Shown: positions 48,487 through 57,314, counted from the stretch's first letter. The stretch: 64,000 nucleotides of DNA from CAYYEF01 sp964470825 (GCA_964470825.1 CAYYEF010000001.1:9129-73128); one strand, 5' to 3'. The notes: generated by a model not told the origin, from the sequence alone. A program made the numbers and translations.

Positions 48487-49752
48487 ATGAAATATACAAA
48501 AAAGACATTGAAAAATGGTTTACGAATTATGACCATACCGATGAAAGATTCTGAGACCGCTATTGCTATGGTTTTGGTAGAGGCAGGTTCTGATTATGAA
48601 ACAAAAAATAATAATGGCTTATCTCATTTTTTGGAACATATGTGTTTTAAAGGGACTGAAGAGCGCACAGGGGATGATATTAAATATGAACTAGACAGTT
48701 TGGGTTCTGACTCGAATGCTTTTACAGGAAATGAATATACTGGATATTATGCTAAAGCTAGTTATACAAAAATAGATAAAATTTTAGATTTGGTTTCCGA
48801 TATTTATCTTAATCCAACTTTTCCAGAAAAAGATATAGATATTGAAAAGGGTGTGATTATTGAAGAAATAAATATGTATGAAGATTTACCTCAAAGAAAA
48901 GTTTGGGATATTTGGATGAAACTTCTGTACGGAAATCAACCCGCTGGTCAAACAATAATTGGACCAAAAGAAAATATTCAAAAAATAAAACAAATTGATT
49001 TTAAAAAATATCATACTGAACACTATGTTCCTGCAAAAACAGTTATCGTAGTGGCTGGAAAAATAAATGAAGAAAAAATAATTAAGGCTATAGGAGATAA
49101 ATTTGGTTCACTTACAAAAGGAAAAATTTCTAAAAAACAACCTACAGTTGAATCTCAGAAAAATCCACAAATAAATATTTTTGAAAAAAAGACTGATCAA
49201 ACTCACTTAATAATTGGTTTTAGAGCTTTTGATTTGTATGATAAGAGAAATAAAGTTCTTAATCTGGCATCTGTAATTTTAGGTAAAGGTTTTAGCTCAC
49301 GTCTATTTACAAAAATGCGTGATGAACTTGGTATGTGCTACTACACTAGAGCAGACGTGGACAGTTTCACTGATCATGGATACTTTTCAGTTTCTGCCGG
49401 TGTAAGCAATAATCGTTTTGAAGAAGCTATCGCAGTTATTATGGAAGAGTTTAAAAAAATCAGAGACCTTGATATTTCTGAAAAAGAATTACAAAAAGCA
49501 AAAGACTTCGCTATTGGTAAATTGGCTACTGGGCTAGAAACCTCAGATTCTTGGGCGATGTATTACGGATTTCAAGAACTACTCCATGAAAAAATAGAAA
49601 CCCCTGCAGAAATAGTAGAAAAAATTAACAAAATAACTGTAAAAGATATTAAAAAAGTTATAAAAGAAGTATTTGATATTTCTAAATTAAATCTAGCTGT
49701 TGTTGGTCCTCAAAAAAATACCTCAACCTTAAAAAAGTTATTAAAAATATAA
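48487..49752 (+). CDS. M16-family zinc metallopeptidase
   Basis: 421 residues. Inverted zinc motif HFLEH (H47, E50, H51) with the distal Glu in EKGVIIEEINMY (about 126). The second half is the usual inactive M16 repeat with GFSSRLFTKMRDELGMCYYT. Cytoplasmic, no signal peptide. Members degrade peptides, including presequences. The gene is monocistronic between the orphan gene and the AI-2E family exporter. Confidence 0.93.
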   Translation: MKYTKKTLKNGLRIMTIPMKDSETAIAMVLVEAGSDYETKNNNGLSHFLEHMCFKGTEERTGDDIKYELDSLGSDSNAFTGNEYTGYYAKASYTKIDKILDLVSDIYLNPTFPEKDIDIEKGVIIEEINMYEDLPQRKVWDIWMKLLYGNQPAGQTIIGPKENIQKIKQIDFKKYHTEHYVPAKTVIVVAGKINEEKIIKAIGDKFGSLTKGKISKKQPTVESQKNPQINIFEKKTDQTHLIIGFRAFDLYDKRNKVLNLASVILGKGFSSRLFTKMRDELGMCYYTRADVDSFTDHGYFSVSAGVSNNRFEEAIAVIMEEFKKIRDLDISEKELQKAKDFAIGKLATGLETSDSWAMYYGFQELLHEKIETPAEIVEKINKITVKDIKKVIKEVFDISKLNLAVVGPQKNTSTLKKLLKI

Positions 49753-49823
49753 AATAAGCTAAGAAGTAGGGTATAAATATTAAAATTGAGATAATTTTGC
49801 TTTGGTGCTATATTAAATAATAT

Positions 49824-50897
49824 ATGAGTAAGGAAAATCAACCAATCTTAATTAGCATTACTCCAGGAGCTATTCTGAGAATAATAGCCATAATTCTAAT
49901 ATTTTATTTTCTATTTATAGTTAGGGATTTAGTTTTAGTTCTATTGACCTCAGTAGTTATTGCCTCTGCTGTAGAGCCATTTGCAGCTTGGTTCGTATCT
50001 AAAAAAATTCCTCGTGTTATTTCAGTTTTAATTATATATATAACAACTCTATTACTATGTGGAATAATTTTCTATATCTTCGTACCTACTTTGATAGGTG
50101 ATATAAGAGGTTTAATTAATAATTTACCTGATTATGTAAACACCTTATCTGACAAAGCTGGTCTAATTAATAATATTCCAGAAGTTAATAAGTTTCTTAA
50201 TGATCTTTCTTTTGGAATTGAAAATGAAAGTTTGTTAAATCAGTTTGGTGGAGCAGTTTACGGTGCAACCTTCGGTTTCTTCAATATTGCCTCAAGTATT
50301 TTTGGAGGTATTCTAAGTTTTATTTTAATCATTGTCCTATCGTTTTACCTAGCTGTACAAGAAGACGGTGTGGCTAATTTTTTAAAAGTTGTTATTCCTA
50401 TTCAATACGAAGACTATATTTTAGATCTATGGAAAAGAGCTAGAAGAAAAATAGGGCTATGGATGCAGGGTCAGTTATTGCTTGGATTTTTGGTTGGGGT
50501 ACTTACTTTTTTAGGTCTAAGTATTTTAGGAATCGAAAACGCTTTGTTGCTTGCATTAGTTGCAGCAATATTTGAACTTATCCCTATTTTCGGACCTATT
50601 CTATCTGCGGTGCCAGCCGTAGCATTTGGTTTTGCTCAAGGCGGTCCTACTCTAGGCTTATTAGTTGTTGGCTTATATGTAATTATTCAACAATTTGAAA
50701 GTCAGCTAATCCATCCTCTGGTAGTAAAGAAGATTGTCGGTATTCCGGCTCTTATTGCTATTCTGGCCTTAATGGTTGGTGCTCAAATAGCAGGATTCCT
50801 TGGAATTATTTTATCTGTTCCTGTCACTGCAGCTCTTATGGAATATTTTTCTGATTTAGAAAAGAAAAAAGTTCGCGAGATGAAAGTAGGTAATTAA
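49824..50897 (+). CDS. AI-2E family transporter (PerM/UPF0118)
   Basis: 357 residues, seven or eight hydrophobic helices. Helix pair at the start (IIAIILIFYFLFIVRDLVLV), a soluble middle (residues 90-150), then helices with GQLLLGFLVGVLTFLG, IFELIPIFGPILSAVPA and the QFESQLIHPLVV motif. Family members move small solutes or ions; some export AI-2. Substrate unknown. metG follows after 12 nt. TGCTATATT, an extended -10, lies 9 nt before the ATG. Confidence 0.88.
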   Translation: MSKENQPILISITPGAILRIIAIILIFYFLFIVRDLVLVLLTSVVIASAVEPFAAWFVSKKIPRVISVLIIYITTLLLCGIIFYIFVPTLIGDIRGLINNLPDYVNTLSDKAGLINNIPEVNKFLNDLSFGIENESLLNQFGGAVYGATFGFFNIASSIFGGILSFILIIVLSFYLAVQEDGVANFLKVVIPIQYEDYILDLWKRARRKIGLWMQGQLLLGFLVGVLTFLGLSILGIENALLLALVAAIFELIPIFGPILSAVPAVAFGFAQGGPTLGLLVVGLYVIIQQFESQLIHPLVVKKIVGIPALIAILALMVGAQIAGFLGIILSVPVTAALMEYFSDLEKKKVREMKVGN

Positions 50898-50909
50898 ACT
50901 CAATAAAAC

Positions 50910-52361
50910 ATGAAGAAAAATTTTTATATCACTACAACTTTACCGTACGTTAATGCGCCTCTTCATTTGGGACATGCAACTGAAATAATCAGAGCAGATG
51001 CTATTGCTCGTTATCAAAAATTACAAGGTAAAGAAGTTTTTTTTAATACCGGTACTGATGAGCATGGTCAGAAAATTTTTGAAGCTGCTCAAAAATCAGG
51101 TCAAACACCTAAAGAATATACTGATTTCTACGCAGATCTTTTTAAAGAAACTCTAAAGAAATTTGGAATAAGTTCAGATGCTAAGTATGTTCGTACCACA
51201 GATGATCATCATGTTGTCGGCGCTCAAGCTTTTTGGAAAAAATGTGCTGACAATGGTTTTATTTATAAAAAGAATTATAAGACAAAATATTGTGTTGGTT
51301 GCGAAGAAGAAAAAACAGATAGTGAATTAGTTGATGGAAAATGTCCAATTCATCCAAATAGAGAACTTGAAATTATTGAAGAAGAGAATTACTTTTTTAA
51401 ATTTAGTGAATTTGGTGATCGTCTTTTAAAATATTATGAAAAAAATCCGAATTTTATAATTCCACAGTATCGCATGAATGAAATGACTGAATTTATAAAA
51501 AGAGGTCTTCAAGATTTCAGTATTTCTAGATTAAAATCAAAAATGTCCTGGGGTATTCCTGTACCAGGGGATGAAGAACATGTTATGTACGTTTGGTTTG
51601 ATGCTTTAACAAACTATATTTCTACACTTGGTTGGCCAAATAATAATGATGTTTTTGAAAAATTTTGGTCTGGTTCTGATTGCACAACAATTCAATATTG
51701 CGGAAAAGATAATACTCGTTTCCAGGGTGTAATGTGGCAAGCAATGCTTATGGCTGCTGATATTAAGAATACGGATAAAATAGTTGTTGACGGTTTTATT
51801 TTAGGTGAGGGTGGAATAAAGATGTCCAAGTCTTTGGGTAATACTATTGATCCTCTGGAAATAATTGAAGAATATGGAACTGAAGCTTTGCGCTATTTTG
51901 TTTTAAGAGAGTTTCATTCTTTTGAAGATACACCAGTTTCTAAAAACTCATTAAAAGAAAGCTTTAATGCCAATCTGGCAAATGGTTTAGGAAATGTTGT
52001 TTCCCGTGTTATGAAGATGGCAGAAGGTTTAATTGAGCCTATCTCAGAATCAGAAAAATTAGAAATTAGACTTATGGCAAGTGAATATGTTTTAGCTATA
52101 GATAATTTTGATTTACAAAAGGCTATGAATATAATTTGGTTTCATATTTCTGAAATAGATAAAACTATTACAGAAAAAGAACCTTTTAAGTTAGTAAAGA
52201 CAGACAAAGAGGCTGCCTCAAAAATTATCAAAGACCAAGTTTTGAAAATAGACTTAATTGCAAAATTACTTGAACCTTTTATGCCAGAAACTTCTAAAAA
52301 AATTGCAATGGCTATTAAAGAAAATAAAAAACCAGAAAATCTTTTTTCAAGAAAAGACTAA
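50910..52361 (+). CDS. metG: Methionyl-tRNA synthetase, core only
   Basis: 483 residues. HLGH in APLHLGHATEI, zinc site around CVGC and CPIH, TGTDEHGQKI, GIKMSKSLGNTIDP, and an anticodon-binding alpha-helix bundle. It ends without the C-terminal tRNA-binding OB domain. That domain exists as a separate protein at 17285-17641. It makes Met-tRNA for initiation and elongation. Confidence 0.96.
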   Translation: MKKNFYITTTLPYVNAPLHLGHATEIIRADAIARYQKLQGKEVFFNTGTDEHGQKIFEAAQKSGQTPKEYTDFYADLFKETLKKFGISSDAKYVRTTDDHHVVGAQAFWKKCADNGFIYKKNYKTKYCVGCEEEKTDSELVDGKCPIHPNRELEIIEEENYFFKFSEFGDRLLKYYEKNPNFIIPQYRMNEMTEFIKRGLQDFSISRLKSKMSWGIPVPGDEEHVMYVWFDALTNYISTLGWPNNNDVFEKFWSGSDCTTIQYCGKDNTRFQGVMWQAMLMAADIKNTDKIVVDGFILGEGGIKMSKSLGNTIDPLEIIEEYGTEALRYFVLREFHSFEDTPVSKNSLKESFNANLANGLGNVVSRVMKMAEGLIEPISESEKLEIRLMASEYVLAIDNFDLQKAMNIIWFHISEIDKTITEKEPFKLVKTDKEAASKIIKDQVLKIDLIAKLLEPFMPETSKKIAMAIKENKKPENLFSRKD

Positions 52362-52394
52362 TTATTTAATTGATTTTTTATTAAGATAAAATAT

Positions 52395-53240
52395 ATGAAT
52401 AAATTTTTAGATATACATTCTCATTTAGATTATCCGGAATATCAGTCTGATTTCGAGTCTATTATTTATAAAATGAGAGAATTAGATATTGGAACGATCA
52501 CTATCGGCACTGATTTTGCTTCTGCAGAAAGAGCAGTTGATCTTGCTAATAAATACGAAAATATTTGGGCATGTATTGGTATTCATCCAGCAGATAATCA
52601 TAAAGAAAAATGGAATGAAGAGGGTTTTGAGAAGCTTGTTCAAAATAATAAAGTAGTAGCCATTGGGGAGTGCGGTCTCGATTTTTTTAGATTGCCAGTC
52701 AATCAAAATACTATTGAACCAGATGCTCAAGAAATTATTTTTGAAAAAGAAAGACAACAAGAATTATTTGAAAAACAAATTGAATTTGCAATTAAGTATG
52801 ATAAACCATTAATGATTCATTGTCGTGATGCTTATAAAGAAGTTTATGATACGTTAGTCAGGTATAAGGTAGGGGATTTAAGTCAAAAATCTTTTAATGG
52901 TAATAAAGGATCTAATTTAAAAATCCACTTACATTTTTTTGCTGGCGATATAGAGGTTGCAAAAAAATTTTTAGAATTAGACGCTACTTTTTCTTTTACA
53001 GGAGTGATTACTTTTACTAATCAATATGATGAAGTAATAAAATTTTTACCTTTGGAAAAAATTATGTCTGAAACAGATTCGCCCTTTGTAGCCCCGGTAC
53101 CTTATAGGGGAAGGAGAAATGAACCAAGTTATGTTATAGAAGTAATTAAAAAATTGGCTGAATTGAAAAAGATATCTTTTGAACAGATGAATGAATGTTT
53201 AATTAAAAATACTCTCAGAGTTTTTACTCTAAAACAGTAG
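52395..53240 (+). CDS. tatD: TatD-family metal-dependent nuclease
   Basis: 281 residues. Metal ligands in order: IHSHLD, GECGLDF, MIHCRDA, LHFFAG, and the final ETDSPF with the catalytic Asp. TIM-barrel 3'-5' DNase that acts in DNA repair or quality control. About 20 residues more than E. coli TatD around residues 105-120 and 160-175. Last gene before the ncRNA region at 53291. Confidence 0.92.
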   Translation: MNKFLDIHSHLDYPEYQSDFESIIYKMRELDIGTITIGTDFASAERAVDLANKYENIWACIGIHPADNHKEKWNEEGFEKLVQNNKVVAIGECGLDFFRLPVNQNTIEPDAQEIIFEKERQQELFEKQIEFAIKYDKPLMIHCRDAYKEVYDTLVRYKVGDLSQKSFNGNKGSNLKIHLHFFAGDIEVAKKFLELDATFSFTGVITFTNQYDEVIKFLPLEKIMSETDSPFVAPVPYRGRRNEPSYVIEVIKKLAELKKISFEQMNECLIKNTLRVFTLKQ

Positions 53241-53256
53241 ATCCATAGTAAAATTA

Positions 53257-53284
53257 TTGACATATTTTAAATATATGTTATTAT
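53257..53284 (+). promoter_or_regulatory. Strong promoter of the ncRNA
   Basis: TTGACA (53257-53262), 16-nt spacer, TATTAT (53279-53284). It is the best -35/-10 pair in the window along with that of the lipoprotein gene. Start predicted near 53291. Confidence 0.7.
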
Positions 53285-53290
53285 CAATCT

Positions 53291-53667
53291 GGGATAGGTA
53301 CTTCAAATATCAAAATGCAATTGTGACGAAAACCCGCTTAGACGGACATACTGGAATATGGTTGGAATCTTTAAGGATAAGGTGAAAAACCAAAAGTGCT
53401 AGGTCAACTTGGATCCCTAGTGCTTCTTTAAATGAAACTGATAGAGGTAGTGTATGAACTCCTTTTCATAGGAGTCTTGGGTATAAAAGCCCGTCGGATT
53501 AAATAGCCGAAATATACGAAAAATATTTCAAAGTCTGGTATTTTGATACTTTTTGAAAGTTCTAGTCAGCAAGGGAAGCTGGCAAAATGTATAGTAAAGC
53601 CCGGCCAAAGAAAAGAAAGAGTTGTAACAATCACTCAATCTTAAATTTCTTGGCCGGGTATTTTTTT
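53291..53667 (+). ncRNA. Putative structured non-coding RNA (about 375 nt), family unknown
   Basis: No coding frame fits this stretch. It starts after a consensus promoter and ends at a strong terminator. Inside are several separate stems: AAGTGCTAGG with CCTAGTGCTT (10 bp, two G-T pairs) around 53395-53424, ACTCC/GGAGT around 53458-53475, TCGG/CCGA around 53494-53510, TTTCAAA...TTTGAAA with inner GTAT-TTTG-ATAC at 53525-53559, and GTCAGC-AAGGGAA-GCTGGC at 53565-53583. The 5' CTGGG can also pair with CCCGG at the base of the terminator. I do not find the RNase P core, tmRNA tag/tRNA-like domain, 6S or SRP signatures. This fills the 465-base gap between tatD and rpsF. Confidence 0.65.
53600..53667 (+). 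terminator. Terminator of the ncRNA
   Basis: CCCGGCCAA (53600-53608) pairs perfectly with TTGGCCGGG (53650-53658), extended by AGAAA/TTTC, with a 30-nt A-rich interior, followed by TATTTTTTT. Confidence 0.85.
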
Positions 53668-53705
53668 AATTGCCATTTAAAGCCTTTTATGATAATCTAA
53701 CACGC

Positions 53706-54209
53706 ATGTCTAAAGAAAAGACAATGAACGAATCAAGCAAGCTTTACGAGCTTGGCTTCCATATTGTAGGCACAATTGATTCAAACAAGGTTGCCAGCGT
53801 CATTGATGAAATTAAAAGCTTAATTACAACTCATCATGGCGACATTGTTCGAGAGGGTGAAGTGCGTGAAATTACCCTTGCTTACACTATGGTAAAACAC
53901 GTTGCAGGCGTGAATAAAAAATATAATCAATCATTTTTTGATTGGATTAAATTTAATATGAACCCTGAGGACGTGGTCAATCTGAAAACTGCTCTAGATT
54001 CAAATGAAAATATTATAAGATTTATTCTTGTTAAGACTGTTAATGATGATGAGCACAGTACATCAAAATTGGTAGAATTAGAAGAATCAGAAGAAGATGA
54101 AGTTTCAGTTAGTGAAACTGCACCAGAAAAAATAGAAGAATCAGAAGAAGTTTCTGTAAAAGCTAAAGACCAAGAAATCGATGAGGCTATCGATGAAATG
54201 GTTAAATAA
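53706..54209 (+). CDS. rpsF: 30S ribosomal protein S6 with long acidic tail
   Basis: 167 residues from the ATG at 53706. The S6 core (KLYELGFHIVGTID, LAYTMVKHVAGVNKKYNQSFFDWIKFN, IIRFILVKT) takes the first 110 residues. The last 55 are strongly acidic (EESEEDEVSVSE...EKIEESEEVSVK). S6 binds S18 on the 30S platform; rpsR is two genes downstream. GATAAT lies 9 nt before the ATG, a leaderless arrangement. Upstream in-frame codons to 53670 are rejected. Confidence 0.93.
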   Translation: MSKEKTMNESSKLYELGFHIVGTIDSNKVASVIDEIKSLITTHHGDIVREGEVREITLAYTMVKHVAGVNKKYNQSFFDWIKFNMNPEDVVNLKTALDSNENIIRFILVKTVNDDEHSTSKLVELEESEEDEVSVSETAPEKIEESEEVSVKAKDQEIDEAIDEMVK

Positions 54210-54274
54210 GCTAAACTAAATTTTTTCTAAAAATCTAGTTTGACTTCAAAGGACACATCTGCCAACATAATAGT

Positions 54275-54721
54275 ATGTATTTAAACAAAGTATTATTAAT
54301 CGGGAATTTAACCCGAGATCCAGAGTTAAAAGCTCTGCCGTCAGGAATCAAGGTTACTTCATTTAGTCTTGCTACAAATCGTGTCTGGAGAGACAAGGAT
54401 GGTAAGACTCAAGAGGCTACTGAATATCACAATGTTGTGGTTTTTGGACGCCAAGCTGAAACTAGTGGACAGTATTTAAAAAAAGGACAATCCGCTCTAA
54501 TTGAGGGTCGTTTACAGACTCGAAGTTGGGATCAAGATGGGACTAAAAAATACCGGACAGAAATCATTGCCGATAAAGTTCAATTTGGACCAAAGGCTGG
54601 TGGTGGAAGTGCTCCATCAACTTTCAATAATAAAGATGAAGGAACAGATAAATTACCTGATGAGAATGTGGCAATCGATTATCCAGAAGATGAAATTAAC
54701 CCAGACGACATTCCATTCTAA
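54275..54721 (+). CDS. ssb: Single-stranded DNA-binding protein
   Basis: 148 residues. OB fold with NKVLLIGNLTRDPELKALPSG, FSLATNR, TEYHNVVVFGRQAE, and an acidic flexible tail ending DDIPF, the partner-docking tip. Placed between rpsF and rpsR as in many bacteria. CATAAT ends 3 nt before the ATG. Confidence 0.97.
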   Translation: MYLNKVLLIGNLTRDPELKALPSGIKVTSFSLATNRVWRDKDGKTQEATEYHNVVVFGRQAETSGQYLKKGQSALIEGRLQTRSWDQDGTKKYRTEIIADKVQFGPKAGGGSAPSTFNNKDEGTDKLPDENVAIDYPEDEINPDDIPF

Positions 54722-54756
54722 ACTAAATTCTAAATTATTAACTTTAAAATCAATTC

Positions 54757-54963
54757 ATGAAAGAGAAAGATTGTTTTTTCAAGAAAAATGATATTACTCA
54801 CATCGATTACAAAGATGTCTCAGTATTGAAAAAATTCTTGAATCCAAACGGGCGAATCCTAGGTTCAAAGAGAACAGGGGTTTGTGCAAAAAACCAAAGA
54901 TTATTATCTGCCGCTATTAAACAAGCAAGATTCATGGGACTACTTCCATATATCAATAGATAA
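54757..54963 (+). CDS. rpsR: 30S ribosomal protein S18
   Basis: 68 residues. CFFKKNDITHIDYKDVSVLKKFL, GRILGSKRTGVCAKNQRLLSAAIKQARFMGLLPY is the classical S18 pattern. Last gene of rpsF-ssb-rpsR, with its own terminator. Confidence 0.97.
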   Translation: MKEKDCFFKKNDITHIDYKDVSVLKKFLNPNGRILGSKRTGVCAKNQRLLSAAIKQARFMGLLPYINR

Positions 54964-54974
54964 TAAAACTAATT

Positions 54975-55005
54975 TAAAAAACTGCCTTAACAGGGCAGTT
55001 TTTTG
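54975..55005 (+). terminator. Intrinsic terminator of rpsR
   Basis: AAAACTGCC - TTAACA - GGGCAGTTTTTT, GC stem with T run. Confidence 0.85.
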
Positions 55006-55020
55006 TTTATTAAAAAGTGA

Positions 55021-55026
55021 TATAAT
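55021..55026 (+). promoter_or_regulatory. -10 box TATAAT, near-leaderless spacing
   Basis: TATAAT ends 9 nt before the ATG at 55036, just after the rpsR terminator. Confidence 0.5.
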
Positions 55027-55035
55027 TTTTAAGAA

Positions 55036-55569
55036 ATGAGCACTTTTTCTATTTTATCTCCCAAATTAGATACTGAAATTCTCCCGCCTTATCACTGGAC
55101 AGAAGAAGATTGGTGTACCATTCAATCAATTTGTGAACCTTCAGAAATATATAAAATTCTGATAAGAGTTTCTAAGAAATTAAAGCATCATTATTCTCCG
55201 GTTGGTTTCGTTATTGGTCCTGTTATGACCGGTGGTTTTGACTCCGAAAAAAATATGCAAGTTTTTGATGCTGCTATTCAAATTGTTCGAATGAAAGGTG
55301 TTGCTGTTCTTAATCAGTTATACACCATACCAGCCCTTGTAAGGTACACAGAACAGTTTCAATCTGTTTATGGGTGTAATAAATATCCTGATAATATTAT
55401 GTCAGAACTTTTCTTGCCACTTATCTCAAATGCAAAATTCGAAAGAATATTTGCTATAGAAGGGTGGGAGAGTTCGATTGGTGCTTCAATGGAGTATGAG
55501 TTATGTATTCAATTAGGTTTTTCTCCTGAGATTGTACCAATCAACCAAATTCTCAGTTATATCAGATAA
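55036..55569 (+). CDS. DUF4406-like / nucleoside 2-deoxyribosyltransferase-fold protein
   Basis: 177 residues. The order GFVIGPVMTGGFDSEKN, FDAAIQIVRMKGVAVLN, then IEGWESSIGASMEYELCIQLGF matches the DUF4406 / nucleoside deoxyribosyltransferase-like Rossmann fold: a GPMTG-type loop, a conserved Asn, and a GWE.S.GA..E block where the catalytic Glu sits in true deoxyribosyltransferases. The first 50 residues are extra. Substrate unknown. Isolated gene with terminator at the end. Confidence 0.6.
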   Translation: MSTFSILSPKLDTEILPPYHWTEEDWCTIQSICEPSEIYKILIRVSKKLKHHYSPVGFVIGPVMTGGFDSEKNMQVFDAAIQIVRMKGVAVLNQLYTIPALVRYTEQFQSVYGCNKYPDNIMSELFLPLISNAKFERIFAIEGWESSIGASMEYELCIQLGFSPEIVPINQILSYIR

Positions 55570-55571
55570 AC

Positions 55572-55608
55572 AAAAACAGCCTCAAGAAATTCAAGGCTGT
55601 TTTTATTT
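55572..55608. terminator. Bidirectional terminator between DUF4406-like gene and efp
   Basis: AAAAACAGCCT and AGGCTGTTTTT, 11-bp perfect stem, 11-nt loop, T runs on both strands. Confidence 0.85.
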
Positions 55609-55620
55609 TGATATTATTGA

Positions 55621-56205
55621 TTATTTACCAACTCTTTCTACATATTCTCCGGTCTCGGTATTCACGCGTACAATTTCACCTTCAGTTATGAATATCGGAG
55701 CATTAATAACAGCACCTGTTTCAAGGGTGATTTGTTTATTTGCAGCATTAGCAGTGTTTCCTCGTACTGCTGGAGGTGCCTCGGTTACTTTCAACTCAAC
55801 TTTTATCGGTAAACTTACCCCAATAATTTTTTCATCAAAGACTAGAGCGCTAACCTCTGAATTAGTTTTCATGAATTTTTCTGCACTACCAATTGTGTCA
55901 CTAGTCAAAATAAATCTATTGGCAGGGTTATTAATATCACAGAACCAAAATTCAGTAATATTAGCTTGTCTGTTATCTTTTTTAAAAAGATATTTTATGT
56001 TTTTTTTGCTTAATTCTGCTTCTTCAGCCGTATCATTAACGTGAAAGGTTTCTTGTCTAATGCTTCCGTTAATTAAATTTCTTAATTTGGTTTGGTTAAC
56101 AGGTTTTCTTTGTTGTTTTCTAAAAACATGAGAATCCAAGACCTCATAAGGATCTCCGTCTAAAATAATATAGCGGCGTTCTTTGATTTCATTATAACTT
56201 AACAT
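55621..56205 (-). CDS. efp: Elongation factor P, with an atypical tip loop
   Basis: 194 residues from the ATG at 56205 (a TTG two codons upstream is also in frame). Three beta-barrel domains: MLSYNEIKERRYIILDGDPYEV in domain I, a TFHVNDTAEEAEL and FKKDN region in II, and PAVRGNTANAANKQITLETGAVINAPIFI in III. The loop that in E. coli is KPGKG with modifiable K34 reads RKQQRKP here, so the canonical Lys position is Gln. EF-P rescues ribosomes at proline stretches. No gene for its modification is seen. Confidence 0.92.
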   Translation of the reverse strand: MLSYNEIKERRYIILDGDPYEVLDSHVFRKQQRKPVNQTKLRNLINGSIRQETFHVNDTAEEAELSKKNIKYLFKKDNRQANITEFWFCDINNPANRFILTSDTIGSAEKFMKTNSEVSALVFDEKIIGVSLPIKVELKVTEAPPAVRGNTANAANKQITLETGAVINAPIFITEGEIVRVNTETGEYVERVGK

Positions 56206-56252
56206 AGACAAACAGCTTAGCTTAAAATTAGAAAAAATTCAACGGAAGGTAA

Positions 56253-57299
56253 TTACATTTGTTCTTTCATCTTTACTCTTATTTGTTTCAAGATTTCATT
56301 TGTGACTTTTTCATTTTCTTTTAGAAAAGTTCTGGTTGCGTCGTAGCCACGTCCCATTTTTACATCGCCATACGCATAACTACTACCAGATTTACTGATG
56401 ATTCCATATTTTTCTCCCAGAGCAATAATTTCACCTTCTTTTGAGATTCCTTCGTTATACATCAGATCAAATTCAGTAACCTTGAATGGGGCAGCAACTT
56501 TATTTTTTACAACTTTAACGCGAACACGTCCTCCCATAATTTCTTCTCCTTTTTTAATTTGAGCAATACGACGAATATCAAGACGTACAGATGTGTAGAA
56601 TTTCAATGCTTTTCCTCCTGGAGTAGTTTCAGGATTACCAAACATAACACCAATCTGCATTCTGATTTGATTTATAAAGATAACAATAGTTCCGCTACGA
56701 GCTACAATAGCAGTTAGTTTTCGTAAAGCTTGAGACATTAGGCGAGCTTGTTTTCCGACATGATGAGCGCCCATTTCACCCTCGATTTCGTCTTTAGGTG
56801 TTAGAGCGGCGACAGAATCAACAACAATAACATCAATTTTTCCAGAACGTACCAATGATTCTGTTATCTCTAAAGATTGTTCTCCTGTATCAGGTTGTGA
56901 AATTAATAATTCATCAATTTTTACACCAATTTTTTTAGCATACTCTGGATCCATTGCATGTTCAGCATCAATAAAAGCACAGATACCGTCTTTTTTCTGA
57001 GCCTCTGCAATAACATGAAGGGCTAGGGTAGTCTTACCAGAAGATTCTGGTCCAAAAACTTCAATAATTCTTCCGCGAGGTAAACCACCGATTCCAAGAG
57101 CTTCATCAAGACCAATAGAACCAGTAGAGATAGAATCTACGTTTACTTTGGCTGTTTCACCAAGCTTCATAATTGATTCATTTCCAAACTTGGTTTTAAT
57201 TTCATTCAAGGTTGATTCGAGAGCAGATTGTTTGCTGGATTTGGACTCATTGTTTAATTTCATTCCGTCGCTATTCTTTTTTGTTTTTTCTTTTGCCAT
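56253..57299 (-). CDS. recA: Recombinase RecA
   Basis: 348 residues. Walker [10 protein letters not shown] at 83-91, [10 protein letters not shown], Walker [11 protein letters not shown], loops with [22 protein letters not shown] and [24 protein letters not shown]. An N-terminal Lys/Ser-rich extension of about 25 residues. Minus-strand TATAAT ends 9 nt before the ATG. Strand exchange in recombination repair, together with RecO and SSB. Confidence 0.98.
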   Translation of the reverse strand: MAKEKTKKNSDGMKLNNESKSSKQSALESTLNEIKTKFGNESIMKLGETAKVNVDSISTGSIGLDEALGIGGLPRGRIIEVFGPESSGKTTLALHVIAEAQKKDGICAFIDAEHAMDPEYAKKIGVKIDELLISQPDTGEQSLEITESLVRSGKIDVIVVDSVAALTPKDEIEGEMGAHHVGKQARLMSQALRKLTAIVARSGTIVIFINQIRMQIGVMFGNPETTPGGKALKFYTSVRLDIRRIAQIKKGEEIMGGRVRVKVVKNKVAAPFKVTEFDLMYNEGISKEGEIIALGEKYGIISKSGSSYAYGDVKMGRGYDATRTFLKENEKVTNEILKQIRVKMKEQM

Positions 57300-57308
57300 A
57301 AGTTAATT

Positions 57309-57314
57309 ATTATA
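57309..57314 (-). promoter_or_regulatory. -10 box TATAAT of recA, near-leaderless spacing
   Basis: Minus-strand TATAAT ends 9 nt before the recA ATG at 57299. No LexA-type box is apparent near it. Confidence 0.5.

Noticed and set aside
53291..53667. RNase P RNA or tmRNA for the ncRNA
   Set aside because: No GAAAGTCC-type P4 strand with a matching ACAGAA, and no tRNA-like 3' end or tag reading frame (also not in permuted order).
54206..54274. Terminator between rpsF and ssb
   Set aside because: An AAACTA/TAGTTT hairpin exists, but no T run follows; ssb is probably still read from upstream or from its own CATAAT box.
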